64,000 nt of DNA. It comes from Anarhynchus alexandrinus (lineage: Eukaryota > Chordata > Aves > Charadriiformes > Charadriidae). A program made the position numbers and the translations under genes. The notes under the pieces were generated by a model, which worked only from the letters and a program-made list of their open reading frames with translations, did no database searches and was not told the origin of the DNA. Below are positions 13,401-54,100 of the stretch, piece after piece; position 1 is the stretch's first letter; each line of letters opens with the position of its first letter. The stretch covers positions 1,383,054-1,447,053 of the forward strand of contig VUYV01000015.1 in NCBI GenBank assembly GCA_008711295.1, written 5' to 3'.

Positions 13401-16400
13401 AACAGCTCATCTTATGTGCAAAAACAGCCTTCAGAGACGCATTAGCTTTATCTCCTCAGGACATTTTGACAGATCTGACTCAGCTTCAGCAATTTAGCCT
13501 TACTTCTATTTTATAACTATACCAGAGTAGGTTGCTGGATAAGATTGCCCCATGACCATCCAACAGTCATACCCATAGCTTTTTCTCTCCAAATGTCTAA
13601 CAGACTGGCAACAATGCGGGACTGCTAACAGTACAGAGATCTATCTCAGCGGACCATCATTGCTGTGACAAAGCAGCAAGATTTTAAATTCTTTTTAAAG
13701 AAGGAATGTGGAAAGACTATGGGTTGACCATTCCTCAACTGAGATAACAGATTTTCTCCTGTAACCTCAGAATCAGTCCCAGCCTGCCTCTTTTATAACC
13801 CATGTCTGATTCAATCCAGCTTACTTTAGCAAATAAATCCAGTGCTGCCTAACGACAAAACAGGAGCATCACATTTACATTCCTGCAGTAACATCAAATT
13901 ACAGGAGAAATATGCCTTAAAGAAGGCTTGTAGTAAAACGGATACAAAACTTCTCTCTTTCCCTTCAAGTTGAGAGAGAAGACCTCCACATTACTCAGTA
14001 GAATCAATTTATTCAGAGCATAGCTAGATCCCTGCACTAAATACTGGTGTATTTCAAACATTTATCTCCTTGGGAGAGGGGAGAGAAAGCACAGAGGGAG
14101 GAGGCAGAACTTCATCAGTCCAGTATCATAACACATAGAGAACATCCCAAGAGACTGGCAGACCTTCACAACTGTATACCACTTGCATATGCAATATGGA
14201 AGCTCAGGTATGAAAAGGATATTATCATGTCACACAAACAGATGTGACAGCCATTCTGTCAACCAAATGTACATTTCCAGACTCCATCCCCAGCTCCAAA
14301 AGCAGCTTACAGCACTTAACCATTCACACCACATCCAGCTTCTTCACCTTTGTCTACCTTCATTTATCTTGCATCTCATAATACGCTTGTGGATTCTTTA
14401 AGCTTTATTTATTAAGGTTTTTCCAGTTGAAGATCTTCATGTAGAGGGCATTACAGAACACAACAGTATTACATTTATGTCCACATTTGAATTTGCTATC
14501 TTTCCCTTTGCATATAAATTAAGAAAAATTCAATAGTGTTAGTTAAAAGCAACAAGCTTTTTACGGTCTTCACTTGCATTTTCTTTGCAAAGAAGTTACA
14601 CTACTAAGCACAGGCATTCAGTGATCTAGGAATACATTATGAGCTTTTCAGCAGCTATCAAAAGACTTCCAGGTAAGTCAACAGAAGTCATGTATTAAAC
14701 TCCCTTCTACAAACAAGAAGGAACCCTGTAACTGCAGATATTTTGAAAATTGACCTCTGCTAAAACACTAATCAGGACCTAGCAATTGGTTTTCCACGGA
14801 CAGTTCACTGGCTTAAAGGAATTGCATTTTGCATCTGTGCAAGCAAGAGACCCCTTATCAGCTGTGGGAGTCCCGAAAAACATCTCCTCCTCCACCTGCA
14901 AAGTCTAACATTTCTGTAAATTAAAATAGTAACACAAACAATTGGGCGATTAAAACTTTAGATAAAGAATCTTCTTACGCAGAGATTATCTTTAAATTAT
15001 TCCCCAGAATAGTGTCTAGAAGACAATATCTGAAATAGTTACATGCTTAGTTGTAAACGTAATTGCTGATACAGAGGCCTGCCAGCCAATGACCACTGAG
15101 AGAATTACAGCTTGATTAATAACAAACTTAGGTTTACAAGGAGCTCACATATTTCAGAGGCATGTAATATAGAAATCTGCCCCCCCCCATATTTTTATGG
15201 TTCACTAACCCCCTTGAGTGCAAAGTCACTTCAGGGTACCATAATTTTTCTATGCATTTTTGTTTCCAAAACTCCACCTAACATGATTTAGGTGATACAT
15301 TCACTTACCCATTCCCCCTCTTCTCAGTACAGAACCTAAAGGTACTTTCTGAAAAGCGTAATAAAACCCCTTCTTTTTATACTGTTACAAACACAGCAAG
15401 CAAAATGAAACTCAATAATCTTTCAGCCTTTTTCTACCAAGAAGTCAAATAGACTGGCAACAAACTGCTTGTGGTGACCTAATACTTAATTAAAAGATTA
15501 AGAACGTATTCTTTTCTCAGAAAGTATGCAGCATAAAGCTTTTCTGTCCTTTTTCACCACACACAGTTTTATTCCAGATGATTAATGGTGATTTTGTTCA
15601 TATAAACTCCTTTTCCTACTACATATGCCTCCTATATTTCTATTTGAAATTGTTATACATTACTGTGCAAGGACACCACATCATGGTATTAGTCATTAGG
15701 GTGGAACCCGGTGTGGCTTTGCTGTACCAGAAAAGGAAATATATAAGCTTTAACAATTGCTTTGTGGACTGTTTATAAACTAGGAATCTAGTTTTATTTT
15801 AGAGTTCAGGATTGATGAGACAAATCAAGTTGAACACATAAGCACATCTCTATGTCCAGATTAAGCACAGCACTAACAATTGACATAGCACAACTGGTAA
15901 TATGCATACTCTTAGAAATCCAACCTCCTAAACTCAGGGAATAAATCTCACCAGTCATTTCAGTCACAGCTTTGTCTGCTGCTATCCTAGAGATGTCAAG
16001 TGGTGCAAGCACAAACATATATATTATGAAAGGGCTTAAATCAAGTCTTTGACATAGTCTAGTAGATAGTTATTATGAATGCTGATCTCCAGCAACATAG
16101 ACCAGACTAAACAGTCGCTCACAACTCTTTACTCTATTTCTACCGTCCATGATACCAACTACCAGTGCCTTAGCAGCTGTAGTATATTCATATTCAGACC
16201 CTCTTCCAGCTGAAGAACTGACTGATTCTTGGATATGACTCGCATTCTTCTGATTTTCCCACTTAAAACGTTACTCTGGTGTAAGAGTTTCTGACACAAA
16301 GCGCAGCTGAGAAAATACAAACTCAGAATTCCCATTTGAAGTCAGTCAGTTAGTTAGAAAATGTAATACTACTAATGCAACATGGCATTTCGAACCAATC

Positions 16401-19400
16401 TGCTTTCCCTTCTAGAAAAGAAGATTTAAACCTAAGTCAGAGCAATGATATTCTGTACCCCCTTTGATATGCTCCTGTGTTTCAAGTACATTGCAAGCTT
16501 AAAGGATTCTAACAAGACCTTGTAGCCTTTCAAAGAAAGAAAAAAAAACACAACCAAGTCTGGACATACAAGCTGTTCTTTCAAAATTTCCCAACCACAT
16601 GGAAGACAGTATTTCTTAAGATTTAAGAAAATGCATTCCCCATGCAAGCAAAGATTTGGAATAAGTACGATCATTTAAGAGACAGACACCCCCCAGTGCT
16701 CGGTTTCTCTTAGGAGAGCTCAATACAAGACTACACTGACTGCAAAAGGTGATTCAGGACACAGAACATGAGCTTATTCACACCAAGTCGGAGGGTCAAA
16801 GCATTAAGCAATGCACTTGCATACCACAGAGGATTACCCGCCCCAAGTAGTTAACACAGAAAAACTGTAAGCTCAGGCTTGTATCGATCAACTGCAATCC
16901 AAATGATCGATTGTAGAGTGGTACACACTGTAAGATCAATAGCATTGCCTTCCTAGTTATCAGAGAAAGCACACACAATACAGGGAAGAGAAACCAACCT
17001 TTGATACACCCTAGAAGACCTACTTTTTCAAACAAGAAAGCTATTTATAAGTTGTAAACAACCCTTCTTTGCCTTTTCTTCAGACCATAGTTTTCAAAAA
17101 TATATTCCAGAGCTTTTAAATTACAGCTCCACTAGACCTTCTTTACACTGACATTGATCTGAATTGCACTGATCAATTATAAATAGACAGTAATGCCTTT
17201 TGGTAGAGATCCTTGTAAAATGACAGCTGAAGCTCTGGAATTTATGACTGAAAATACTGGGAGTGATTATATTAGAAACAAAATGCCAGAGAAGGCTGGA
17301 TAGAAGTTCTGTCTAGTAAGTAAAACTAAATTTCTCACAGATCAATTTATCGAAATATTCAACCCAGCAGAGCTGTAAAACACAGGAACAGGCTGATTCA
17401 AAAACTTATGATATAGAGACTGGACATTAACAACAATATGCCCTGAATTAAATTCCTAACGTTTGTGGAAGCAACAGGAAACCATAAGCTTACACAATTA
17501 AAAAGGAGAAGGATGAGTAAGGTGATGCCTTCTATGGCATTATAGCGCTTTTGCCACCAGCACCAGCCAAAACAGCTCTGGCTGCCAGTGTGACAGAGTT
17601 AGATGAGGTGGTCTGCTGGATTGGTCCAGAAACCTGACTCCCATTCTGTCAGAGATTTCTGTCTCTAGGATAACAAGTACTGGGCACTGCAAAACACCAT
17701 CCATGTGAACAATGGAGATGAGCTCTTCCACGTGTTTTTGATGTTTTTTCGTCATGAAGATTTTTCTATTCATCAATGTAAACTATACAGTAAGTCTCCC
17801 AGCTGATCAGTATATCCTCTACACTGATCAGTATACTCTTAGAATATTCTGAAAATTGAACTTCAATTCATTAAAGAGAAACTAACATTTATTCATTCAC
17901 TTATCCTATACCTGAGATTTCCTTGGTTTTCCCTTTGAACTTCAGGTACCTTTGTTTCAGCTTACACTTACGCAGAGTGTCTGATCTTAGTAGAAGCAAC
18001 TTCTTCCCTTGTTCCAAAGTACACTCACATGGAAAGAAAAAGAACTATCAAACTTGCAGGCCAGCAGCCAGTGAGACAGGAAAAGTGCAATCACTTTCAG
18101 TTTTGCTTCTGAGACTAAAACCACAAGCTCACAAAAGCTAAGTTTAAAAACTACATGTTTTCTCTTCCCCCCATCCTTCGAATTAAGGTTTTGCCTAAAA
18201 GGTTTAGGTCACCCAGTTGCAACCATGATCTAAAGCATCACTGCCACTTTTAAATCACAGCTCTGCATGTACAGAAAACTGAAGTAATTAAGTAGCAGTA
18301 CTACCATGGTACTGCAACTTAACACTATCCTGCACATGGCCTTGGATAAATCAGTCCAACTCTGCTATGCTGCTACCACATACCATCTCAGCCCCATTCC
18401 CTTCCCCATGGCTAGTTCAGTGCTACACACAGCTCTGTTCTGTATGGAGAAAAGGAGAGGAGATGGCGAGAACAGTTTGTTCCCTCTCCCCTGAAAAATG
18501 CTGCTGCAAAGCAGAGATGCCAGGTATGCAGGGTCAGCCCTAGGAAGCCAGCAGTTGCAGGACTGCAGAAAGTCCCACGACCTGAGGATGATAAGGGAAG
18601 GAAAGCAAAGAAGAGGTCTGGCTAATTGCAGTACCACCTTTTCCTCTTTTTGCTTAACACTCTGGATCACCATTGGAGGAAGATTCCCCTCACCAGTCTC
18701 CCACAAAAGCCTCTCTTAACCCCATAACAGGCTGTGAAATGCAGTATGCCTTCTATCAGTAACACAGCCACTTTAGTTACATCACCAGTCACAAGTCAGT
18801 TGTTCCTTAATTTGGCAATACTCACTTGTCATTTAGGAATATCCACCTCAAAGTGCTTAAATTTGACGTGAATACATTTTTACTGAGTGCAGGATGGCAG
18901 CTGTATTAGGTGCACAGCCAAGTGCCAGAGTCAATCTGCTTATCTCTATTCTAAAGAGACAGCATCAACATCATAAGATTTCTGTAAGACTACTATTTTT
19001 TTTTAACCTGTTTGGAATTTTTAAATGATGTGGCAAATAAAAACACTTGATAAGGTGATTACTCGTTTCCATCTATTATAATTTCTTTCACTAATTAAAA
19101 AACTAAAGCAATGCTAACTTTGACCCTAAAATGACATTTTTGAGCCAAGAAAACTCAAGACGACAGTTCTCAAACTTTGTTAAATAGCTTCATAAAAGTG
19201 TTACATGTTTTACTTTTAGTAAGTACTGAGCTAAACAGAACAGAAAGCATTATTAGCAACTTAGAAACTACAAAACTGAAGTATTCTTACACCAGCATAT
19301 ACATCCACGGTACACCTGCATCTCAAATGCAGAGAAAGGTATGACCCTCTTCCCTATTCAAAAGCAGAACAGCTAAATGGAAAAGATCCAGAAATAGGTA

Positions 19401-20191
19401 ATACACTTAAACAGGAATGTGGAGGACTACGACCCATGAAGTAAACTAGACTTTGGCTCTTCAGCCTACAAGAAAACGCAACCAAAGTGTGTATACAGTA
19501 GAAATCTAAAGTCACAAGTGGCATAGGGAAGACGAATACTACAGTTTTCACAACACAAGAGCCAGAAATTAACAAATTACCTGAAGACAAGCTTGACAAA
19601 AAACACACGCGCACCCTCCCAAACAAACGCATACGTTTCGGTTCTTCATAGAAGATTTAGTTACCGTGGGGAAAAAACTTACTTCCAAATATCATGGACG
19701 CTAACCGGATACTTAGATTTCAACGGCGATAAGCTCTTAGAACACAAATTCATCAAGGGTTGTTAAGCAGAAAGGTATTCCCCTGACTCAGGCAGTCCCC
19801 GAAACTGCCGGAAAGCAGCAGCGCGTAGGGATGGGAGCGTCACCCGACCTCCCTCTGCTCCCCGGTCCCAGCCCCGGACAAAGCGGCAAGACTCCGTCCC
19901 TCGGAGCGAACTCTGCCGGTTACCACCTCCGTTGAACGGTACCCTCACCCTGCAGACCCTCCGGCCCTCCGCCCCCGGGGGAGCCCAGCGGCCCCGCCGC
20001 GCCCCCGCCGGCACTCCACATCTGCTGAATCACCGCGGGGGCGCGGAAGGCCGAAGAGAAGCGGCGGCGAAGTTTGCAGCCGGCGGCGAGGCGGAGGGCC
20101 CGGGGAGGGGCCGGCTGCGCCCCCCTGCCCAGGCCCCGCTAAGAGAGGAAACAGCTCCCACACCCCCGCCCACTCCCGGCCCGCTCCTTAC

Positions 20192-20320
20192 CTCCGCGGC
20201 GCCTAGCGGCCTCCGGCTCCGGCCGTCCCCACGGTCGCTGCCCACCGCCCTACCCTAGGAAACCCGCGCCGCCTCGCCACCTCCAGCCCGGCCGCCGGGT
20301 GACGCCATCTTGTCTACCTG
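20192..20320 (-). other. UBAP1: probable non-coding exon 1 of UBAP1
   Basis: On the minus strand the sequence GCGGAG followed by GTAAGG forms a strong splice donor with the GT at 20191-20190, at the edge of the CpG block. No other equally good minus-strand donor stands out near it. The exon would join the acceptor at 1211-1213 and contribute only 5' UTR. The 5' end is a guess placed just beyond a YY1-like motif; transcript data would fix it. Confidence 0.6.
20303..20312 (-). promoter_or_regulatory. YY1-like motif near the UBAP1 transcription start
   Basis: The minus strand reads CAAGATGGCG, followed by TC, which fits the YY1 consensus (AAGATGGCGGC type). YY1 sites in this orientation are common just downstream of CpG-island start sites. 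The motif contains an ATG that would open an 18-codon frame (20308 to 20255) if transcribed. Confidence 0.55.
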
Positions 20321-21353
20321 CCGCCCCCCGCCCGCCCCTCTTCCGCCTACGCACTCACCGGCGACGCGCTGGCGTCACGCCGCCAGGTCACCTGCCCCAA
20401 GCCGGCCCAATCGGGAGGTGCTCGCGGTGACATCACCCCGGCGGGGAGAGGGGCGGGGCGAAGGCGAGGGGAGCCCCGCCTCATTCCGCGGTGGGCGGGG
20501 TCCAGGCGGCAGGGGGGCGGGGCCTGTGCGTGTCCCCATCCTTGTCCCCAGGCCCGGGGGCTCCTCCAGCACCTCCGGCCCCTCTCCCAGCGGGGCACAG
20601 CCACAGGCGTCCCCGGGGGCCGGAGGAGGGTGGTGAGCCGGCCCCTGAGGGGGCATTTCACACCCCCACTCCATGCCTCAGCCCCTTCCCGCAGCGGCCA
20701 TGGCCGCCACAATGGCTGTCCTCGTCCCCTCAAGCGGACATTCCCACCTGCGCTCACCGCAGCATGGTGCTTTTTTCCCCCCTCAAAGAGGAGGCTTTGG
20801 CAGCGGGCTTTCAGCCTTTTGAGAGGGTATTGGCCTGAAATGGAGGGGTTTTGTGCAAAGTAGGGGTGGCAGTTGTGCGCGCCCAGGGGAGGATGTGGAG
20901 AGTCACGGCAGGAAACCACCAGGCTGGAATCGTCCTGTGGGCTTTTCGTCCTCTGGGAAAGCCTGTGAGGGTCCATCAGGGTTGGTTTTTAGGTTGGTGT
21001 TGGTTTTTTTCCAGTTTGGCTTTTCGCAGCACCATTGTCTTTGAGGTTTGTTAGATGAAAACACGCACACACACAAAAAGGGCCTAAAAGAAACGCCTTC
21101 CGCACCGGGGAAGCAGTGCCATTGCTGACTCCACCTGACGCCAGGCCCCGGAGGGCGGCCCAGCGGCCCGGAGCTGCCTTTTTTGGCCGCCATCCTGCAC
21201 GTGTCGCCCGTCTCTCCTTTCTCCTCCTCTTTTTCCTTTCCTCTGCGACGCCACTTGCCGAACGGCGGCGGCCGGGTTTGGGTAAGCCTCGATTTTTGCC
21301 TTTTGAAGCCCAGGAAAGAGCGCCCGCGAGCTGTGCGCGGGCAGCCCGCTCCG

Positions 21354-21368
21354 CCGCCAGGGGGCGCC
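21354..21368 (+). promoter_or_regulatory. CTCF-like core motif
   Basis: CCGCCAGGGGGCGCC matches the CTCF core (CCASYAGGGGGCGC type) with at most one base off. It lies between the two divergent start regions, closer to DCAF12. Occupancy cannot be judged from sequence. Confidence 0.6.
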
Positions 21369-21420
21369 CCTTCGGCAACGGCACAAGGGGGCGGGCCCGC
21401 TCGCCGCCGTGCCTCCCCCG

Positions 21421-21433
21421 GTTGCTAGGGAAC
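21421..21433. promoter_or_regulatory. RFX X-box-like motif
   Basis: GTTGCTAGGGAAC is an imperfect inverted repeat with the half-sites GTTGC and GNAAC expected of an RFX-family X-box (GTTGCCATGGCAAC type). It sits about 250 bp upstream of the DCAF12 start codon. Confidence 0.5.
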
Positions 21434-21612
21434 GGGGTTGTGGGGCGGCACGGGGGAGACGCCGTAAAGGCGCGACGCGACTGTCGTAAAATAATAAAAA
21501 AAAACCCACCACACCACCAACCCATCCCGGGGAAAATGTCGTAAAGCGGCCGGGCCCGGCTACCCGCACTTATATGCCCCGTCCCCCGGCGGCCGCCTCC
21601 CCCTCCTGCTCC

Positions 21613-21676
21613 ATGAGGGGCCCGGGCCGGGCTGTCGGCCTCTCCTCTTCTTCCTTTTCCTCTTCCTTCTTCTACT

Positions 21677-21696
<20 letters not shown>
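21613..21696 (+). other. overlapping upstream ORF at the DCAF12 start
   Basis: An ATG at 21613-21615 opens a 27-codon frame that ends at TAG 21694-21696. It overlaps the DCAF12 start codon (21677) in the +1 frame. It matters only if transcription starts upstream of 21613. Between the two ATGs lies a long pyrimidine tract (about 21640-21676). Confidence 0.5.
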
Positions 21697-49144
<27,448 letters not shown>

Positions 49145-50159
49145 TGATAACTCTTTATAAATGCTGATCTTTACACAGATTTCCACTTTTCTTTTCCTTT
49201 TTTTAACAACAGAATTGCGTGATGCCATTGATTTCTGATTTAAATGCAAGTTATTTTTTGGCAGAGTTTTCTGTTGGTCTCCTGGTTTTGTACATCTTTT
49301 TGAACCAGTTTTTTCTTTAACCTTCTTGATCCTTTATATGAAGGGTGTTTGAAATCCCTTTTTATTGTATTTACTCCAAATGACTCTTCTCCCACATTTA
49401 GACTATCTTGGCCATGTGCCCCCTCCCCTACTTTGCTGTGAGGTAGGATTCCTTTGTTATAGAGTGGTTGCTCCTGGGCTTTCTGTGAAAGTCTAGGGGC
49501 TGCGTGTGTGCAGGTACTTCGTGTCGGTTACATTACCTGGAGTGAGGACTACTTGTAACTAAGAAATATTAAAAATATTTATAAGAGATAAGCTACTACT
49601 TTATCTGCAGAGCCTGGCCCTGGCCTGGGTTGATCTTATTTTTTAAAAGTACAAGTCTAATGACACTGTTTATATGTAGAGGAATATGGTAATTTTAAGC
49701 TGTACTCATTGGATTCCCCAGGGCTATTGCCCATCAAACCCAAACTGCAGAAGTGCAGGAGTTCTCAAAAGCACGTTTGTATTTGAACTGTAGTTTTCAG
49801 TAGTGCCAGGAGCAAAAACTGATCTTCTGTTCCTTCTCTGCCTGTCCTAGGTATCAGCTTGTACAACTGGAGTTTGCGTAGGCTGTTCTGCAGTGTGGCT
49901 ATTGCAGGGTGACGTTACATTGAGGGCCTGCAGAGCTGCTGAGAGGAAATGAGGGCTAGGGACATGAGTGTTCTTATCATTCAAAATGAACTAAATCTAT
50001 CCATTTTCCAGATGAGCCAAGGTTCCTGAGTATGCTGCTGCGGTAGCTCGTGGGTTCTTCATAAACTGCCTAAAACCCATGACCTTTTTTGTCCCAGGTT
50101 GTGGAAGCTTTTCCCATTTTAGCTGTTCCAGTTGGCCGTCTCCTCTAATAAGACAATGG

Positions 50160-50165
50160 AATAAA
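50160..50165 (+). terminator. candidate proximal polyadenylation signal (AATAAA)
   Basis: The first canonical AATAAA after the DCAF12 stop codon, giving a 3' UTR of about 1 kb. The downstream sequence is only weakly GU-rich, so it may be inefficient. Confidence 0.35.
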
Positions 50166-51179
50166 TTTCTCAAATGTTAAAAGAGTTCATCTCAGACTTA
50201 AGTGATGTGAGCTAGAAGCTTTCCATGTAGCAAGATAACTTGCTGTTAGCTCATGTTGCGCTAGCATCACATTGCACTAGCATCTGCTGTCATCCTGCTT
50301 GCTATAGGAGAGGCTCGGTCTTTCCCTGGATCCCCTGCTGCCTTTTTCATTCAAACTCCCTCGAACTTCACGTGGGACTGGGTGGGCAGAATAGGTCCGA
50401 TGCCCTTCAGGTCCAGCTGTGAAGCATGTTAATTTGGGTTTAACAATTGAGTGTTACGTGATGGACATTCCTAAGGAAGCAGAAGTTACTTTGCAGTGTT
50501 GGCTTGACGATAGCAATGGGGGTGGTGCTCACCCTCTTCACCAAACACCTTATTCCTGGTAATTCATCCAGCTTTCTCCCTTGTATAGTCAAGTCAGCCA
50601 GGGAGAATTGCTAGTGCTCTCTTTGAGTGCTTTCTGGGATTGCGGTAAAGAAGTGAGTCTATTTGTTTGGTTCCCTCATCAGTGCTGCTGGTGTTAGTTC
50701 AACTTGAGTAAATTACCAAAGAATAGTTAATAGGTGTTTGTTCCTAGTCTGAGTTGTTAATTTTCCACGTAGATCCATTTTTAAGATCCATTGCAAGAGT
50801 CCCCAGTGATCTTACTGGACTTAGTCTGTCCACAAAGGTTACGTTCACATTGTGGAGGGCTCCTGTGACCCCCTTAATGAGGGGGGCTCCTGAACTTCAT
50901 TATGGGGATATATTTGCTGCCTCTGTTTCAAGTCTTTGGCAGGTTTTTTTGTATCATAAGGCTTAAGATACTTCTATGTCAGTTAGTCTTTTCCAAAATT
51001 TTGTCCTCTTCCTTCACCTAAGCACTTGCTTTGTATATAGCTTGCAGCTGCAGAGTTAAGAGATTAAAGTTATGATCCAGCTATGTGGAGTGGTGGTTTG
51101 ATGTCTTAATTTCTGCCCCTCAGCAGAGAGGCACTTACTGACCTTGTGAACTAATGTCCTTCCCCTGGTGCAGATGTGA

Positions 51180-51185
51180 AATAAA
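51180..51185 (+). terminator. candidate polyadenylation signal (AATAAA)
   Basis: AATAAA followed about 40 bases later by a T/G-rich stretch (TGTTTTGGTTTTTTGT), a plausible downstream element. It would give a 3' UTR of about 2 kb. Confidence 0.4.
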
Positions 51186-54100
51186 GCAGGCTTGCCTACA
51201 CCCTTCGTGGAGGTCACCTGTTTTGGTTTTTTGTAAGAAACCAAGAACAGATGGGCTGTCAGTTGCTGCATCTCGGCAAAGCAGCAACATCGTTCAACAA
51301 CCAGGTGGGAGCTCTGAGATCTGTTTGTGGTGGTCTGATACCCTTATTTTCCATAAACCCACTTTTCCAAGGTGTCTGAGAGGTTCTTAATTAGCTTCTG
51401 TCACAATTGCTGCTATGACTAAATTACTGAACTTGGGTACAACTCATTCCTAGGAACGCTGTTGCAGAGCTGTGTGTGATGCAGGCAGAGCTGATCCTCT
51501 GGCCAGCCCACGCTGAGCCCTGGACTCCTGTGCTAGCCAGGCACACATTCTCTAGCTTAACGCCAAGTGAAAATCCCTGTGTGCACTACTGGCCACGCCA
51601 CAGCCAGAGCCCATGGTGTGACCTCAACTTAAAATGCATTTCTGAGTGTTGCAGTGCCTTCAGTAACTTATTTGAAAGTCTCTGCAGCATAGATACAAGG
51701 AATTTGTCCATCTTGCAGACAAGGGAGAGTGGAAAGGAGAATATAGCCACATCTTATCTGAAGGGATCTCCTGCATGCACTCTCCCTTGCCTCTGCAAGC
51801 AGGCACCTCATGTGGTGAGGATGGGTGAGGGTGCACAAGAGAAAAGGTGAAAGCCCAACAGTGTTTGGTATTGCTCTCAGGACTCCTGAGGAATTTAAAA
51901 ACCTAGAGGGGATATTTGTTCATTGCTCAGGAGGTACTTGTGAAAGGGCTTAATCAGAAACATTTTAAGAGAGATCAAGTAGATATCCCTGTCATTCTTG
52001 TTTCTCCATGTTAATTTTCAAGGATTTAACTTAAGAACTATCTTTTTTGCTTGTGATGCTGGGTTTCTTTATCAAAACCATATGGTACTTGGCTAATGAA
52101 AAGGATGGTCTTGACAGAAAGGAATCTTCCCAATTAAAAATTAAGTGCCATTTTCTAGTATGCTGCTGGGAGCGGTGTTGTCTAAGAAAGTGCACACAGG
52201 TCTAAAATAGGGTGCCAGGGTCGGCAGAGTTGGGAAAATGTGGACTGCCTGACCGTTTCTGTACCCAAAATACCACCAAGTAAAACCCTTGACTGTATAC
52301 AGATTCTGGTCATTAGACTGAAACTGAGAGGGTGTGTAAAAACCCTTGCAACACAGCGCGATGTCTCTATAGTCCTAGATTCTTTGACCTCAGAACAAAA
52401 ATCTAGGAGTCACTATGTTGTTTTTCTAGGAACTGCTTTTCTAGATTCCCTTATTAAAAGGGAACATTCAGGTGCTGAATCTTTAAATCTCATTAAACTT
52501 GTACTTTTTATTTGCCCGTTCACCTGATCTCCTTTCCTTTTCAAGGCCTCCCACAGTCTCAGGGTATATAAATCACTATGACTCATCCAAATAATACCGA
52601 AATGGACCAACCAGAGGTTAATGTGCCTTCCTCTTCTGGTACCTTGATCTTTGTAAAATTATCTCACAAACTCATCACTGTCTTAGGGCTGGGTACATGC
52701 ATTGTCTTTTTCTAAGATGTGTTGAAGTTGCAACAGGTTTGTACTGTTACTCGTGACTTGTTCCATTTGTTTTAGGACGTGGTGTAGACACAAATTAATG
52801 CACTGGTCTGTCTTGGGATCAGTCTGTGACATCTATCAGTGCTTGCTTGTATGTTAATGTGTACACAAATGCTGGATCTTCCCCATTGCCTATGATGTAC
52901 TTGTATATGATGCACAAACTACACAAGGTGTTTTAAAATGTGCGGTGATCACAACTTGTTGCCTGAGGGTAGGATGTCCTACAGTGAACTGGTTTTAACG
53001 TTATTTTTCCAAATATATTTAATAAGATCCAAAGCCTTGGGGGTGAAAAAAAAAAGGACTTGCTGGTACTTGCTGGCTTTTGTTCTGAATTCAGGGTCTG
53101 ATGTTCGTTACCATCTCTTGCAATTCCACCCATTTAACAGAACCTTTCTCAGCTTGCTCTTTCTGTCATGAGCTATGTCAGAGACGGCACTGGATCCTGA
53201 ACTATCGCAGAAGCTGTCAAGTGAAGTAGTAACAGCTCTCTTCAAATGTTACAGTGTGCATTTTTAACTGTAAGGTAAAACTGTTCAAAATTACTGATGC
53301 AGCTTGCAAATGGAACAGTGGGAAACTGCAGATAGTACGCAAAACCAGCCTGTCTGTCTTCGCTTTGGGCTCAATGTTCAAAGTTACCTTGTAAATTGTT
53401 TCTCCTTTCTGAAAAGTGATTTAATTTTTTAAATTTTTTTTTCACTATACAGAGACATTGCATGTTTGGCTTCGTTTCCTGAATTGGCAAAGGATATCTT
53501 TGTTCTTAAACTCAAACTGACATCTGGAATTTGGGCTGAGTTTCTGTCTCTTCTGCATATAGCAGAGGGTGGTGTGATTGATACAAGATGTCCCTTTACA
53601 GCTGTAAGGTTAATTATAGCATGGAAACAGGAACACTTCTTCACTTGCTGTGGCCTTCAATGGCCATGCATATCCAAAATTAACTGAAGTGCAGTACTGC
53701 ATTCTGTTGATCCACGATGCTACCTTTGTTTCTAGAATCAGCACGATTAGTCATCAATGTACGGACATTAATACATGGTCAAAGAGCTCTGATGCATGTG
53801 TATTTCCTTGTGCTAACTGTATCTGTTCTCTCTGTACCCCAGTGCAGACTTAATCTAGAGTTCTCTTTTTAGCTCATGCCAACTTCAGAGTTTCTTCAAA
53901 TTCAGTAAGGTCCTGTTTTTATCACAGTCACTCTTCAGAGTAGAACAGATTGGTTTAACTTTGTTTCGTCATCTTTAGCACCTTCCTCTTCTCCCATTTC
54001 CTCCTAGTTCACCTTTAACAATCAGTTCAAAGCTGCTTCCCTAGTCTGAAAAATACTGAGTCTTAATAAAAAGAAAACCTGTAGCCCACTGTAGAAAGAT

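Larger units (their letters stand above)
1211..20191 (-). other. UBAP1: UBAP1 intron 1
   Basis: About 19 kb lies between the inferred non-coding exon 1 (donor at 20191-20190) and the first coding exon. It is AT-rich and has no long open frame that looks like a gene. The frames over 60 codons are isolated, lack splice context, or belong to CR1 remnants. I recognise three CR1 3'-end fragments in it, all on the minus strand and so in the sense of UBAP1 transcription. Further non-coding 5' exons could be hidden here and would need transcript data. Confidence 0.7.

Noticed and set aside
17800..17836. Direct repeat CTGATCAGTATA 24 bases apart
   Set aside because: Only two short AT-rich copies with no wider structure; CRISPR arrays or phage operators make no sense in this genome.
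20347..21569. Several open frames of 100-209 codons on both strands near the promoters
   Set aside because: They lie in the CpG island, where stop codons are rare by composition. Translations are arginine/proline/glycine-rich and overlap in several frames.
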